Part shown: in pieces, positions 6,335-13,576 of the stretch
Position numbering within the stretch: position 1 is the first letter of the stretch
Layout of the letters: each line of letters begins with the position of its first letter
Origin: CAYWNK01 sp047639615
Lineage (GTDB): Bacteria; Planctomycetota; UBA1135; GCA-002686595
Direction of reading: 5' to 3'
Assembly (NCBI GenBank): GCA_047639615.1
Contig: JBLIOL010000101.1
Span: 1 to 15,704, forward strand
Length of the DNA stretch: 15,704 nt
Made by a program: the position numbers and the translations under genes
Notes under the pieces: model-generated
What the model was told of the DNA's origin: nothing
What the model saw: the letters and a program-made list of their open reading frames with translations, nothing else
Databases searched by the model: none

Positions 6335-7714
6335 ATGGCAAATAGTAGACGTAGAGGCGGCCCCGGCCGCGCAAGAGGTGCCAAGGCGCGCCCGAAGACA
6401 ATCAAGAAGGTCGGCAAGGGCAACCTGCCGGCACGCTCATCCTCCGCACGGGATGATAAGAAGGACGAGAACCTCGTCCGTCTGAACAAGTATCTAGCCG
6501 ACCACGGCGTCGCCTCGCGGCGGGCCTGTGACGAGCTGATCGAGAAGGGCAAGGTGACCGTGGATGGCGAGCCCGTCTCGGCGCTCGGTTCCAAGGTCGA
6601 TCCCACTACTCAGGTGGTGGAGATCAACGGCATCCTGCTCAAGCCCGAGGGCACGGAGCGGCGCTACTATCTGCTCAATAAGCCCTCCGGCGTGGTCTGC
6701 ACCAACGAGCAGCGCGAGGTCCGCCCGCGGGCTATGGACCTTGTGACCGACCCCGCTAAGGGCCGCATCTACACGGTGGGGCGCTTGGACGAGGACAGCA
6801 TGGGTCTGATCATCCTCACCAACGATGGTGAGTTTGCCCAGCGCATCGCGCACCCGCGCTTCGGCGTGTCGAAGACCTACAAGGTCCGCGTGCAGGGCAA
6901 GATCTCCGACGAGACTCTGCAGAAGGTGCGCGAGGGCGTGCACCTCTCCGAGGGTAAGACCGCCGGCGCGCGCATCATCGTCAAGCGCCGTACGGTCAGC
7001 GGCTCGCAGCTGGAAGTGACCATTCGCGAGGGCAAGAACCGCGAGGTTCGGCGCGTCTTCGCGCGCGTGGGCCACAAGGTGGTCTCGCTGGTGCGTACGC
7101 GCATCGGTCCCCTCGACGATCGCGGCATCAAGACCGGGCGCTGGCGTCCGCTCTCGCGTTCCGAGGTGGAGGCCATGCTGACGCTCTCCTCCGAAGGCGG
7201 ACCCGATGAGCTGGCCGCTCCCGAGAGCGGCAAGCCCGGCAAGCCCGGTAAGCCTGGTAAGCCTGGCGAGCGCAGCACACCCGGCGAGGGTGAGCGTGCG
7301 CCCCGCGGCGGAGCACGTCGTGGCGCAGGCCGTGGCGGCGCACGTCGTGGGACCGTTCGCGGTGAAGCGCCGCGTCAGGGCGACCGCGAGGCCGCACACC
7401 GTACTGCTGCCCGCCGCGCGCGTGGCTCCAAGCCTGCCCGCGGTCGCAGTCAGTTCTCGCCCTTGGACGCGCTCGAAGCGGTCGAGAGCAGCCGTTCCAG
7501 TCGTCCTAGCCGTTCGAGCGGTTCCAGCCGTTCCAGCCGTTCCAGCCGCGGCGGTCCGAGCCGCGGCGGTGCCAGTCGTTCCAGCCGTGGCGGTCCGAGC
7601 CGTGGCGGTGCCAGTCGTTCCAGCCGCGGCGGTGCTAGTCGTGGCGGTGCTAGTCGTTCCAGCCGTGGCGGTCCGAGCCGCGGCGGTGCCCGTCGTTCCC
7701 AAAGGAGGCGTTAG
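6335..7714 (+). CDS. rluB: RsuA/RluB-family rRNA pseudouridine synthase with Ser/Arg/Gly-rich tail
   Basis: This enzyme isomerises a specific uridine in ribosomal RNA. Residues 1-46 are a basic, low-complexity extension. An S4 RNA-binding domain (RLNKYLADHGVASRRACDELI onward, about 49-100) follows, then the catalytic domain (about 109-280). It holds LNKPSGVVCTN (114-124) and the catalytic Asp in GRLDEDSMGL (D152). The motif EGKNREVRRVFARVGHKVVSLVR is typical of RluB/RsuA. The catalytic core is normal in length, but a tail of about 175 residues makes the protein 459 long. The tail has (GKP)4 at 299-310, an Arg/Gly/Ala-rich section, and four 13-residue RSSRGGPSRGGAS-type repeats at 402-453. E. 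coli RluB also has a basic tail, but a shorter one. The start lacks a Shine-Dalgarno. The stop overlaps the next gene's GTG by one base. RluB is the closest match; which uridine is modified cannot be told. Confidence 0.88.
   Translation: MANSRRRGGPGRARGAKARPKTIKKVGKGNLPARSSSARDDKKDENLVRLNKYLADHGVASRRACDELIEKGKVTVDGEPVSALGSKVDPTTQVVEINGILLKPEGTERRYYLLNKPSGVVCTNEQREVRPRAMDLVTDPAKGRIYTVGRLDEDSMGLIILTNDGEFAQRIAHPRFGVSKTYKVRVQGKISDETLQKVREGVHLSEGKTAGARIIVKRRTVSGSQLEVTIREGKNREVRRVFARVGHKVVSLVRTRIGPLDDRGIKTGRWRPLSRSEVEAMLTLSSEGGPDELAAPESGKPGKPGKPGKPGERSTPGEGERAPRGGARRGAGRGGARRGTVRGEAPRQGDREAAHRTAARRARGSKPARGRSQFSPLDALEAVESSRSSRPSRSSGSSRSSRSSRGGPSRGGASRSSRGGPSRGGASRSSRGGASRGGASRSSRGGPSRGGARRSQRRR
7229..7264 (+). 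repeat. Four 9-bp tandem repeats encoding (Gly-Lys-Pro)4
   Basis: Two copies of GGCAAGCCC (7229-7246) are followed by two copies of GGTAAGCCT (7247-7264). They lie in frame in the pseudouridine synthase gene, at the junction between the catalytic domain and the low-complexity tail. The paired identical variants suggest recent slippage or unit duplication. Confidence 0.85.
7538..7693 (+). repeat. Four 39-bp tandem repeats encoding a 13-residue SR/RGG unit
   Basis: Units run 7538-7576, 7577-7615, 7616-7654 and 7655-7693. Each codes for RSSRGG-P/A-SRGGA plus one residue. Units differ mainly at third positions (CGC/CGT); the third unit has Ala for Pro and the last ends in Arg rather than Ser. 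Shorter 9-bp units based on AGCCGTTCC lead into the array (about 7490-7537). The repeats keep frame and end just before the gene's stop, so copy number could vary between strains without breaking the enzyme. Confidence 0.9.
7701..7708 (+). promoter_or_regulatory. Strong Shine-Dalgarno AAAGGAGG inside the end of the upstream gene
   Basis: AAAGGAGG lies five bases before the GTG at 7714. It is formed by the last codons of the pseudouridine synthase (CAA AGG AGG CGT), whose tail otherwise appears to use CGC/CGT for arginine. It fixes the start of the first M16 gene and couples its translation to the upstream gene. Confidence 0.85.
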
Positions 7715-9003
7715 TGAGTCCCGCTGCCGTTGACATCGAAGAGGCCCAGGCCCGTATCCACGAACGTCGCCTAGCCAATGGCCTGCGCGTGATCTTGGTG
7801 GAGCGTCACCTTGATCCCGTGGTTGCCGTCACGTGCTGGTACCGGGTTGGCGCGCGCAACGAGCTCGAGGACGAAGCTGGCGTAAGCCACTTCCTCGAGC
7901 ACATGATGTTTAAGGGCACCAAGCGCCATGGCAAGGGCGAGGTGGATCGCACAACCACGCGGCTGGGCGGGCAGAACAACGCCTTCACGTCCTACGACCA
8001 CACGGGCTATTGGTTCGAGCTGGCCAGCGACCGTTGGGAGGCCGCCTTGGATTTGGAGGCCGACCGCATGCGCAACCTGCTGCTGGATCCGGCCGAGTTC
8101 GCCTCCGAGAAGGCGGTCGTACTCGAGGAGCTCTCCATGGGTCTCGACGATCCCTGGCGCGCGCTCTCTCAGGGCATCAACGAGATGCTCTTCGAGCGTC
8201 ATCCGTACCGGCGCCCGATCATCGGCTATCCGGACGTGCTCGAGCGCATGACGCCCGAGGACATGCGCGAGTACTACGACCGTTTCTATCACCCGGGCAA
8301 CGCGACCCTGGTGATCGCTGGCGACATCAAGCCCACGGCTGCCTTCAAGGCCGTCAAAGAGCGCTTTGGCTCGATCAAGGCCGGGCCGAACTTTGAGGCC
8401 GCCGATCCCTGGCGCCCCGAGTTGCCGCAGCCCACGGCCGAGCGCCGCCTGGTGCAGCGTTGGGATGACAATGCTTCGCGGCTCTTGATCGCCTGGCCCG
8501 GCGCCAAAGTCGGCAGCGACGCCGACTTCGATCTAGACATCGTCTCCACGGCCCTCAGCGCCGGACGCCTGGCGCTGCTCTACCGCAGCTTGGTGGTGGA
8601 GCAGCAACTGGCTACCTCGATCTCCACCCAGAACGACGCGCGCCTGGACGGCGGCGGCTTCTGGCTCTACGCGGAAGCAGCCCAGGGCGTAGCCCCCGAA
8701 GCTCTGGAAGCGGCGATCGACAAGGAGCTGCACAAGCTGCGCACCGAGGGCCTCGACCCCGCCGATGTGCGCCGCGCGCGCAAGGTCTTGGCCGCTGGCG
8801 AGGCCTATGGCACCGAGACCATCTCCGACCTGGGCGAGCACGTGGGCGAGTACGCCGTGGACCTTGATTGGCCCATGGCCTTTGAACTGACCAAACTACG
8901 CGGCAAAGTCAGCGCCGCACGCCTGCGTCGCAGCATGGCATCGATGCTCACCGATGAGCGTCGCATCGTTGGATGGAGTATCCCCAGGGAAGCGCGCGCA
9001 TGA
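7714..9003 (+). CDS. M16 family zinc metallopeptidase, catalytic subunit
   Basis: This 429-residue M16B-type peptidase carries the inverted zinc motif HFLEH (residues 59-63) in SHFLEHMMFKGT. A distal acidic ligand lies in KAVVLEELS (E138/E139), at the expected distance from the motif. The N-terminal half (about 15-210) is the active domain. The C-terminal half (about 215-429) is the second M16 domain, with GRLALLYRSLVVEQQLA near 285-300. No signal peptide is visible, so it should act in the cytoplasm on peptides or small unfolded proteins. The GTG start is set by AAAGGAGG five bases upstream and by the one-base TAGTG overlap with the previous stop. The end overlaps the next M16 gene (ATGA at 9000-9003). 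Such coupled pairs of an active and an inactive half are known for heterodimeric bacterial M16B enzymes. Confidence 0.92.
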   Translation: MSPAAVDIEEAQARIHERRLANGLRVILVERHLDPVVAVTCWYRVGARNELEDEAGVSHFLEHMMFKGTKRHGKGEVDRTTTRLGGQNNAFTSYDHTGYWFELASDRWEAALDLEADRMRNLLLDPAEFASEKAVVLEELSMGLDDPWRALSQGINEMLFERHPYRRPIIGYPDVLERMTPEDMREYYDRFYHPGNATLVIAGDIKPTAAFKAVKERFGSIKAGPNFEAADPWRPELPQPTAERRLVQRWDDNASRLLIAWPGAKVGSDADFDLDIVSTALSAGRLALLYRSLVVEQQLATSISTQNDARLDGGGFWLYAEAAQGVAPEALEAAIDKELHKLRTEGLDPADVRRARKVLAAGEAYGTETISDLGEHVGEYAVDLDWPMAFELTKLRGKVSAARLRRSMASMLTDERRIVGWSIPREARA

Positions 9004-10289
9004 GTCCGAAGAAGACGAGCACCCTCGAGGTGCCGCGAATCCGTTTTGAGTTGGCCTGCGGTGCGCAGTTGCTTGTTTCGCCGCGTCCCGGCGCGCCGGT
9101 CACGGCCGCGCGCTTCCATGTGCGCGGCGGGTCCGCTCTCGATCCCGATGGCATGGAAGGCTTGGCCTATCTCACGGGGCGCCTGACGGATCAGGGCACG
9201 CCCGGCCGAGGCGAGGCTGACTTCGCCGCCGAGATCGAACCCGCCGGCGGCGAGATTTCCGGCTCCTCCAGTGGCTTGACCGGCTCCATCGCTGGGGACT
9301 CTTGGAAGCTCCTGCTCGAGCTTATGGGTGAGCTCTTCACCCAGGCCTCCTACCCGACCCAAGCCGTGCTCGCGCAGCGCAGCCGTTTTGTGGACCGTCT
9401 CAGCATCCAAGAGGACGACCCGCGCAGCCAAGGCGCACGGCTCTTCCGCGAGCTGGTCTACGGCGATCACCATCTCGGTCGCAGCCACTACGGCACGGCT
9501 ACCAGCGTGGCTGGCATCGCTCCCAAGGACTTGCGCTCGTTCCGCAAGAAGAACTGGACCGGCAAGCGCCTGTGGATCTCGATCTGCGGTGACGTGGACC
9601 CGCTCAAGGTGCGCCGTCACCTGGACAAGTTACTGAGCGGTGTCAAGCCGGGCAGCGCCTACCAGGCCAGCAGCTCGAGCTTCCCCAAGCTCGGCCGCCG
9701 CACGGCAGCCTTCACCCGCGACCGCGAGCAAGCCCACGTCTACTTGGGTCATCTCGGCGTGCGCCGCAAGACCCCGGACTGGGCCGCGATCGTGGTCATG
9801 GATCACGTGCTCGGTTCAGGTCCTGGCTTCACCAACCGCATCAGCCGCATCCTGCGCGACGAGCAGGGCTTGGCCTATTCCGTGCACGCGGACCTGCACG
9901 GTTCCGCGGGTCTCTTGCCCGGCGCCTTCACCGCGTACATCGGGACTTCCCCTGAAAACGTCGGCACAGCCGTGGCTGGCTTCCGCAGCGAGATCAGTCG
10001 CATCCAAGATGAGCGCGTGCCCAAGGACGAGCTCGAGATGGCCAAGGACTACCTGATCGGTTCCTTCCCCATGGGCTACGAACGCGCTAGTCGCCGGGCC
10101 GCCTATCTGGTCGGGGCCGAGCTCCACAAGCACCCCGAGGACCACCTCGAGCTGCTGCCCAAGGCCTACGCCGCCGTCACCCCCGCCGACGTCCAGGCCG
10201 CCGCTCGGGCGCACCTGCACCCCGACAATTGCTGCCTAGCGGCCGCCGGCCCGGTGCGCCTCAAGCAGCTCAAGAGCCTGATCAACTAG
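9000..10289 (+). CDS. M16 family peptidase-like protein lacking the zinc motif
   Basis: This 429-residue protein has the M16 two-domain fold but no HxxEH. At the equivalent place it reads AYLTG (56-60) in GLAYLTGRLTDQGT, against SHFLEHMMFKGT in its partner, so both His and the Glu are gone. Near the C-terminal domain, NRISRILRDEQGLAYSV (279-295) keeps the Arg (R280) and Tyr (Y293) that in inactive M16B subunits contact substrate and complete the partner's active site. This is the classic non-catalytic subunit pattern. The frame is open to an ATG at 8973, but the ATG at 9000 overlaps the previous stop and has AGGGAAG about eight bases before it, so I prefer it. No signal peptide is seen. It probably pairs with the preceding protease in one chamber. 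The gene is followed 18 bases later by a long inverted repeat. Confidence 0.9.
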   Translation: MSPKKTSTLEVPRIRFELACGAQLLVSPRPGAPVTAARFHVRGGSALDPDGMEGLAYLTGRLTDQGTPGRGEADFAAEIEPAGGEISGSSSGLTGSIAGDSWKLLLELMGELFTQASYPTQAVLAQRSRFVDRLSIQEDDPRSQGARLFRELVYGDHHLGRSHYGTATSVAGIAPKDLRSFRKKNWTGKRLWISICGDVDPLKVRRHLDKLLSGVKPGSAYQASSSSFPKLGRRTAAFTRDREQAHVYLGHLGVRRKTPDWAAIVVMDHVLGSGPGFTNRISRILRDEQGLAYSVHADLHGSAGLLPGAFTAYIGTSPENVGTAVAGFRSEISRIQDERVPKDELEMAKDYLIGSFPMGYERASRRAAYLVGAELHKHPEDHLELLPKAYAAVTPADVQAAARAHLHPDNCCLAAAGPVRLKQLKSLIN

Positions 10290-10307
10290 CCTTCCCGGGG
10301 TCTGCCC

Positions 10308-10359
10308 GCGCGAGGACATGTATTCGGAATCGAAGGATCCCGAATACATGTCCTCGCGC
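10308..10359. repeat. 20-bp perfect inverted repeat (possible terminator hairpin) after the M16 pair
   Basis: The arms 10308-10327 and 10340-10359 are exact reverse complements over 20 bp, starting GCGCGAGGACATG on the left. The 12-nt spacer can add three more pairs (ATC/GAT) after one A/C mismatch, closing on a GAAG loop. Each arm contains the palindrome ACATGT. It starts 18 bases after the second M16 gene's stop and ends 35 bases before the next start. As RNA it would be very stable, so it probably ends or stabilises the upstream mRNA. No T-run follows on either strand, so it is not a standard intrinsic terminator; an insertion remnant or protein-binding site is also possible. Confidence 0.85.
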
Positions 10360-10394
10360 TCGTTATGGGCGCATGTAGCTGTAGAGAACCTGCC

Positions 10395-10619
10395 ATGACC
10401 TACTTAAAGCAACTCCTCGTCAGCCTAGCCCTCGCCTGCGCCCTGGCCTCCTGCCTGCCCTCCGGGGCCGGGCGGTCTACTAAGAACCCGGTCAGGAGCT
10501 GCTCAGCTCCAGCGGACGACAGCAATTGCAACGGCATCGACGACAGCGTCGACATCGCCACGGGCACCTCCCTCGACGAGAACCTCAACAACATCCCCGA
10601 CGAGGCCGAGGGGAACTAG
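10395..10619 (+). CDS. Small lipoprotein with one dockerin-like Asp/Asn motif
   Basis: The 74-residue product has a Lys-containing N-terminus (MTYLKQ), a hydrophobic stretch (7-18) and a lipobox LASC with the Cys at residue 20, so it should be lipid-anchored after signal peptidase II cleavage. After a short Ser/Pro linker comes one Asp/Asn-rich block (about 42-72). It includes DSNCNGIDDSVDIATGTS, a matching second half DENLNN, then IPDE. Such blocks resemble EF-hand/dockerin calcium loops and occur in many planctomycete secreted proteins, usually as DCNxNGIPDxCDI...DECE. Here several of the usual Cys are replaced. An upstream in-frame ATG (10365) would add ten residues before the signal peptide, so I chose 10395. 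No good Shine-Dalgarno is seen. The function is not recognised; calcium binding or surface tagging is only inferred. Confidence 0.7.
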   Translation: MTYLKQLLVSLALACALASCLPSGAGRSTKNPVRSCSAPADDSNCNGIDDSVDIATGTSLDENLNNIPDEAEGN

Positions 10620-10656
10620 GGTTCGCACAGCGGCCCTTGCGCGGGTCATTCGTTGA

Positions 10657-10670
10657 GCCCATTCTTGGGC
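10657..10670. other. Short hairpin between lipoprotein and membrane protein genes
   Basis: GCCCA (10657-10661) and TGGGC (10666-10670) can form a 5-bp stem with a TTCT loop, 37 bases after the lipoprotein stop. No T-run follows. It is the only candidate I see for separating the two genes; it may be chance. Confidence 0.2.
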
Positions 10671-10714
10671 CCACGAGCCTCGCAGCTGACATCCCCGCCA
10701 AGCCCGTATTCCGC

Positions 10715-11083
10715 ATGGAGCAGCTGGCCTTCCTCGGATTCTTCCAAGGGCCACTTGGTCTGGGCCTGTCCCTGGCCTTGTCAGCAAACCGGATTGGACG
10801 CGCGGACCTCGTCAAGAAGGTCCTGCTGATCACCTTCGTCGCAACCACGATTCAATGGTTGGTCGTGGCCATCGGTTTAGGTGGACCCAGCGCAATCGTC
10901 GTGCATCTAGCATGTGCCATCCTCGCCAAGGTGTTGCATGACCGTTGGCTCTTCATTCCGTACCGCAATCAGGGCAGCAACAACTTCACCCGGGGTGAGC
11001 TCGTGGTGTTCTTCCTAGGGGTGCTCGCCATCGGATTCACCTACGGCAGCCTCTGGGCCTTGTTGTTCAAGGTGTTCGTCTAG
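10715..11083 (+). CDS. Hypothetical multi-pass membrane protein
   Basis: I do not recognise this 122-residue protein. It has hydrophobic segments near residues 4-21, 37-56, 60-78 and 96-120, so three or four membrane helices are likely. Positive charges (RIGRADLVKK, about 26-36, and HDRWLFIPYRNQ, about 80-92) lie in the loops. The open frame extends upstream to 10526, but that part is Arg/His-rich and lies over the lipoprotein gene, so it looks like a frame shadow. The ATG at 10715 starts directly with the first hydrophobic segment. No Shine-Dalgarno is visible. The size and layout recall small inner-membrane proteins of unknown function. Its 3' end faces the minus-strand gene 100 bp away. 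That gap (11084-11183) contains only short inverted repeats, such as CGCGT/ACGCG at 11167-11181. Confidence 0.65.
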   Translation: MEQLAFLGFFQGPLGLGLSLALSANRIGRADLVKKVLLITFVATTIQWLVVAIGLGGPSAIVVHLACAILAKVLHDRWLFIPYRNQGSNNFTRGELVVFFLGVLAIGFTYGSLWALLFKVFV

Positions 11084-11183
11084 GCGGGCATTGAGGAGTG
11101 GGGCCGTGCGCTAGGGATGTGTCCTATCGCGAACTCCGAGCATGGTCTGGTCGATAGCAGTTCTGGCGCGTGATCGACGCGGG

Positions 11184-13523
11184 TTACTTGAAGACGACTC
11201 TGTGCGGTTGGGATGGATCAGCGGAGGGGGCAGGCCAGACCAGATTGACGGTCTTGCGGTCCGGGATATCGAGCTGGTAGGTGCCGTTCGGCAGGGCTAT
11301 GCGAAGGATACCTCGGGCGTCGGAGAGACCGGAGCAGCCCTCGAGGCTGTAGCCGGAGGCACTCCAGGTGAGCTTGGTATTCGGAAGGAGCGCGCCTGCT
11401 TCGTCCATCAGGAGCAGCTCACCCACATGCAGGGCGAGTTTGGCGCTGAGCTCTGATTCCTGCCCAGCCTGAACGAAGCCCATGCCAGTAACGCGTTGCA
11501 GCCACCCGCCTCCAGGATCCAAGGCCAATACTCTGTACATGCCTGGAGCCATCTCTAGACGTGTTTCACCAACTGCACAGATCCATCGTTTACCTGGGGG
11601 CGGTGTGTGTTCTCCCTTACCTCCGAGAATCACTCCGCTAGGGCCCATGCGCTCTAGAACCAATTCTAAGGCGAGCCCGGCGGTTACCACCAATGTGCCG
11701 GTGGTAGCGGCCTCGCGCGCGTCCAAGGACAAGCTGCGCGTTTCCCCGGCTCCGATCATGAGTTGGGCGCGGCCTTCCGGCGGAGCGCTCCAGGCTGGAA
11801 GGAAGGCCTTCTCCTCGTAGGGTACGAGCACCAATTTCAAGGCGGCGCTGGGTAGGCCCTGCACGTGAGCTTGGCCTTGCTTGTCTAACGGAGCATGGCC
11901 TAGGAACAACCAGGACGGCTCGCCCTCGAGGGAGGCTGCACAGCTCACTTGGATGCGAGCCTTGGCGGAATTGACTCCGCTGGGGAGCAGCGCCTGTACT
12001 TTGATCGAGCAAGGCAAAGGCAGGCTGAGGAGTACATCATCGGTAGCACGCGGCCGGATTTGAAGTGCCTGGTGCACCGCGAGGAATTCTCCGACTCGGG
12101 CTTGGATGCGGGCCTGTTCAGCTTGCAAGCCCTCGAAGCTGCAGCGTCCCTCCGCATCCGTTTGCCGTACGTGCACACCGAAGCCGTCCTTGCCCGGGGC
12201 TTTGACTTCGACCCGTGCACCCACCGCGGGCTGGCCGCGACCGTCCAGTACACGCACGGATAGGTTGCCCACGCCGGGTTGCTCCCAAGTGATCTCGAGC
12301 GTCTCGCCCTCGACGAAGGTCACGTGCTTTAGGAGGCGGCCGCCGCCGGGAAGCAGCAAGGTCAGGACCACGGAACCTGGAATGATGCCGTCGATGCGGC
12401 CGTGCCCGGGAAGCTTGGCGCTCTGTGCGTGCAACTGGACATCACTCGACGACTGGCCGGCCGATTGGTTATCAACGTTTAGACCCCAGCCCTCTACGGG
12501 CTGCCCTTGGTCGTCAATCACCCGCAGCAGGAGAGCTGCGCTGCCGCGTGGCTTCACGGTGTAGGTCTGCCCAGGATGGACATCTGCGATGCGTTGGAAT
12601 TCAAATCTGGGGTCGCGCATCTCGATGGTGTAAGTCCCGGGCGGGACGTCCGCGAAGTACTGGTCCCAGGGTCGCCGCAGCACTCCTTGACTGACCTGCA
12701 GCTGCTCACCGGATTCACTCATGAGGTAGAAGCGCAGACCACCGCTGAACATGACGAAGAAGTCCAGGGGTGCGGCTCTGACATTGATGCCAATGCGACG
12801 GCGCATGTCCGGGCCTTCGTACACGAGAGTCACCGGGAGTTCCTGGCCGGCTTTCAGTTGCACGTGTCGATCGGGGATGCGCATGCCGCCGTCGTGGCGG
12901 GCGCCGAGCTGGATCTCCCCGGGGGGCAAGGGGCCGATGCGAAACTGGCCGGTGGCAGGATCCGGGTTGGCGCGCAGGAAGTTACCGGAGTGTGGTCGGG
13001 AGCGCTTTTCCTGACGGATCGCGCTGATCGCCCAGCCCTCTACCAGCAACTCGCCGTCGGTGTCCTCCACATGGCCCACTAGGAAACAGGCGGGCTCGAA
13101 AGATGCCTTGCCCAGGTCTAACTCGGTCGGCATTGTCGACATGTCCCAGCGGAAGCGCATCTCCGGCAGGCCGGCTACCCGCGCTGTGGCGTAGAAGCGG
13201 AAGTCCAAGGGTGACTCGAACTCCATGGCGACGCGGCCGTCCGCATCGCAGGCTTCTGGTCCTAGGGAGAAGCTCTTTGCGGCCCGGCGGGCGCCGATCA
13301 CCCTGTTCTGCCGCGGGGATCCGCGCAGTTCCAGCGTGGCCTGACTTGCGGGCGTGCCGTCGGGCATCAGCAGGGTGCCGCGCAGGGTGACCTTGACGGT
13401 CTCGATCTCCTGCGCCGGGCCGCCGAGAGTGGGGAGGGCTAGGGCGAGGATTGCGGCGAGGCTTGCGGCGAGAGCGATGAATGGAGTGAGTCTGTGCACA
13501 TTCAGACCATACCTTGTCTTCAC
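11184..13523 (-). CDS. Exported carboxypeptidase-regulatory-like beta-sandwich protein
   Basis: This 779-residue protein begins with a basic N-terminus and a long hydrophobic stretch (12-34), with a likely signal cleavage after GPA (residue 37). The rest is repeated beta-sandwich units of the carboxypeptidase regulatory-like (CarboxypepD_reg/transthyretin-like) type. The clearest are VTLRGTLLMPDGTPASQATLELRG (about 45-68), LLLRVIDDQGQPVEGW (331-346), LSVRVLDGRGQPAVGARVEVKAPG followed by TDAEGRCSFEGL (421-466), and a last unit around GELLLMDEAGALLPNTKL with SDARGILRIALPNGTYQL (about 695-755). PPG(T/E)Y-type turns (PPGEIQL, PPGTYTI) mark other units. No catalytic motif is seen, so it is probably a surface or periplasmic structural or binding protein. 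The start is a GTG; a second GTG eight codons in (13499) also precedes the signal peptide. An AGGAG lies 16 bases before the first GTG, too far for ideal spacing. It is transcribed divergently from the TPR gene. Confidence 0.85.
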   Translation of the reverse strand: MKTRYGLNVHRLTPFIALAASLAAILALALPTLGGPAQEIETVKVTLRGTLLMPDGTPASQATLELRGSPRQNRVIGARRAAKSFSLGPEACDADGRVAMEFESPLDFRFYATARVAGLPEMRFRWDMSTMPTELDLGKASFEPACFLVGHVEDTDGELLVEGWAISAIRQEKRSRPHSGNFLRANPDPATGQFRIGPLPPGEIQLGARHDGGMRIPDRHVQLKAGQELPVTLVYEGPDMRRRIGINVRAAPLDFFVMFSGGLRFYLMSESGEQLQVSQGVLRRPWDQYFADVPPGTYTIEMRDPRFEFQRIADVHPGQTYTVKPRGSAALLLRVIDDQGQPVEGWGLNVDNQSAGQSSSDVQLHAQSAKLPGHGRIDGIIPGSVVLTLLLPGGGRLLKHVTFVEGETLEITWEQPGVGNLSVRVLDGRGQPAVGARVEVKAPGKDGFGVHVRQTDAEGRCSFEGLQAEQARIQARVGEFLAVHQALQIRPRATDDVLLSLPLPCSIKVQALLPSGVNSAKARIQVSCAASLEGEPSWLFLGHAPLDKQGQAHVQGLPSAALKLVLVPYEEKAFLPAWSAPPEGRAQLMIGAGETRSLSLDAREAATTGTLVVTAGLALELVLERMGPSGVILGGKGEHTPPPGKRWICAVGETRLEMAPGMYRVLALDPGGGWLQRVTGMGFVQAGQESELSAKLALHVGELLLMDEAGALLPNTKLTWSASGYSLEGCSGLSDARGILRIALPNGTYQLDIPDRKTVNLVWPAPSADPSQPHRVVFK

Positions 13524-13576
13524 GCTTTGGTTTCGATGGCTCCTGACTTGGCTTGAGGGGTTAGCGTAGGCACTTC
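13524..13576. promoter_or_regulatory. 53-bp divergent intergenic region
   Basis: The only space between the starts of the minus-strand beta-sandwich gene and the plus-strand TPR gene. Both promoters must overlap here or lie inside the opposite gene's 5' end. I could not identify convincing -35/-10 boxes; TTGGCTTGAGG (13549-13559) is the only loosely promoter-like element on the plus strand. Confidence 0.35.

Noticed and set aside
7490..7693. Possible CRISPR-like or mobile repeat array
   Set aside because: The units are directly adjacent without spacers, keep the reading frame and encode a protein repeat, so they are coding tandem repeats.
6494..7702. A 402-codon minus-strand open frame rich in Ala, Thr and Gly
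   Set aside because: It is antisense to the pseudouridine synthase; its Thr/Ala/Gly repeats are just the reverse complement of the SR/RGG coding repeats, while the plus strand has clear conserved motifs.
10526..10714. N-terminal extension of the 122-residue membrane protein
   Set aside because: Arg/His-rich, and its first half overlaps the lipoprotein gene in another frame, so it is read as a shadow.
11084..11183. Terminator between the convergent genes
   Set aside because: Only short imperfect pairings (CTATCG/CGATAG, CGCGT/ACGCG) and no T-run on either strand; too weak to call.
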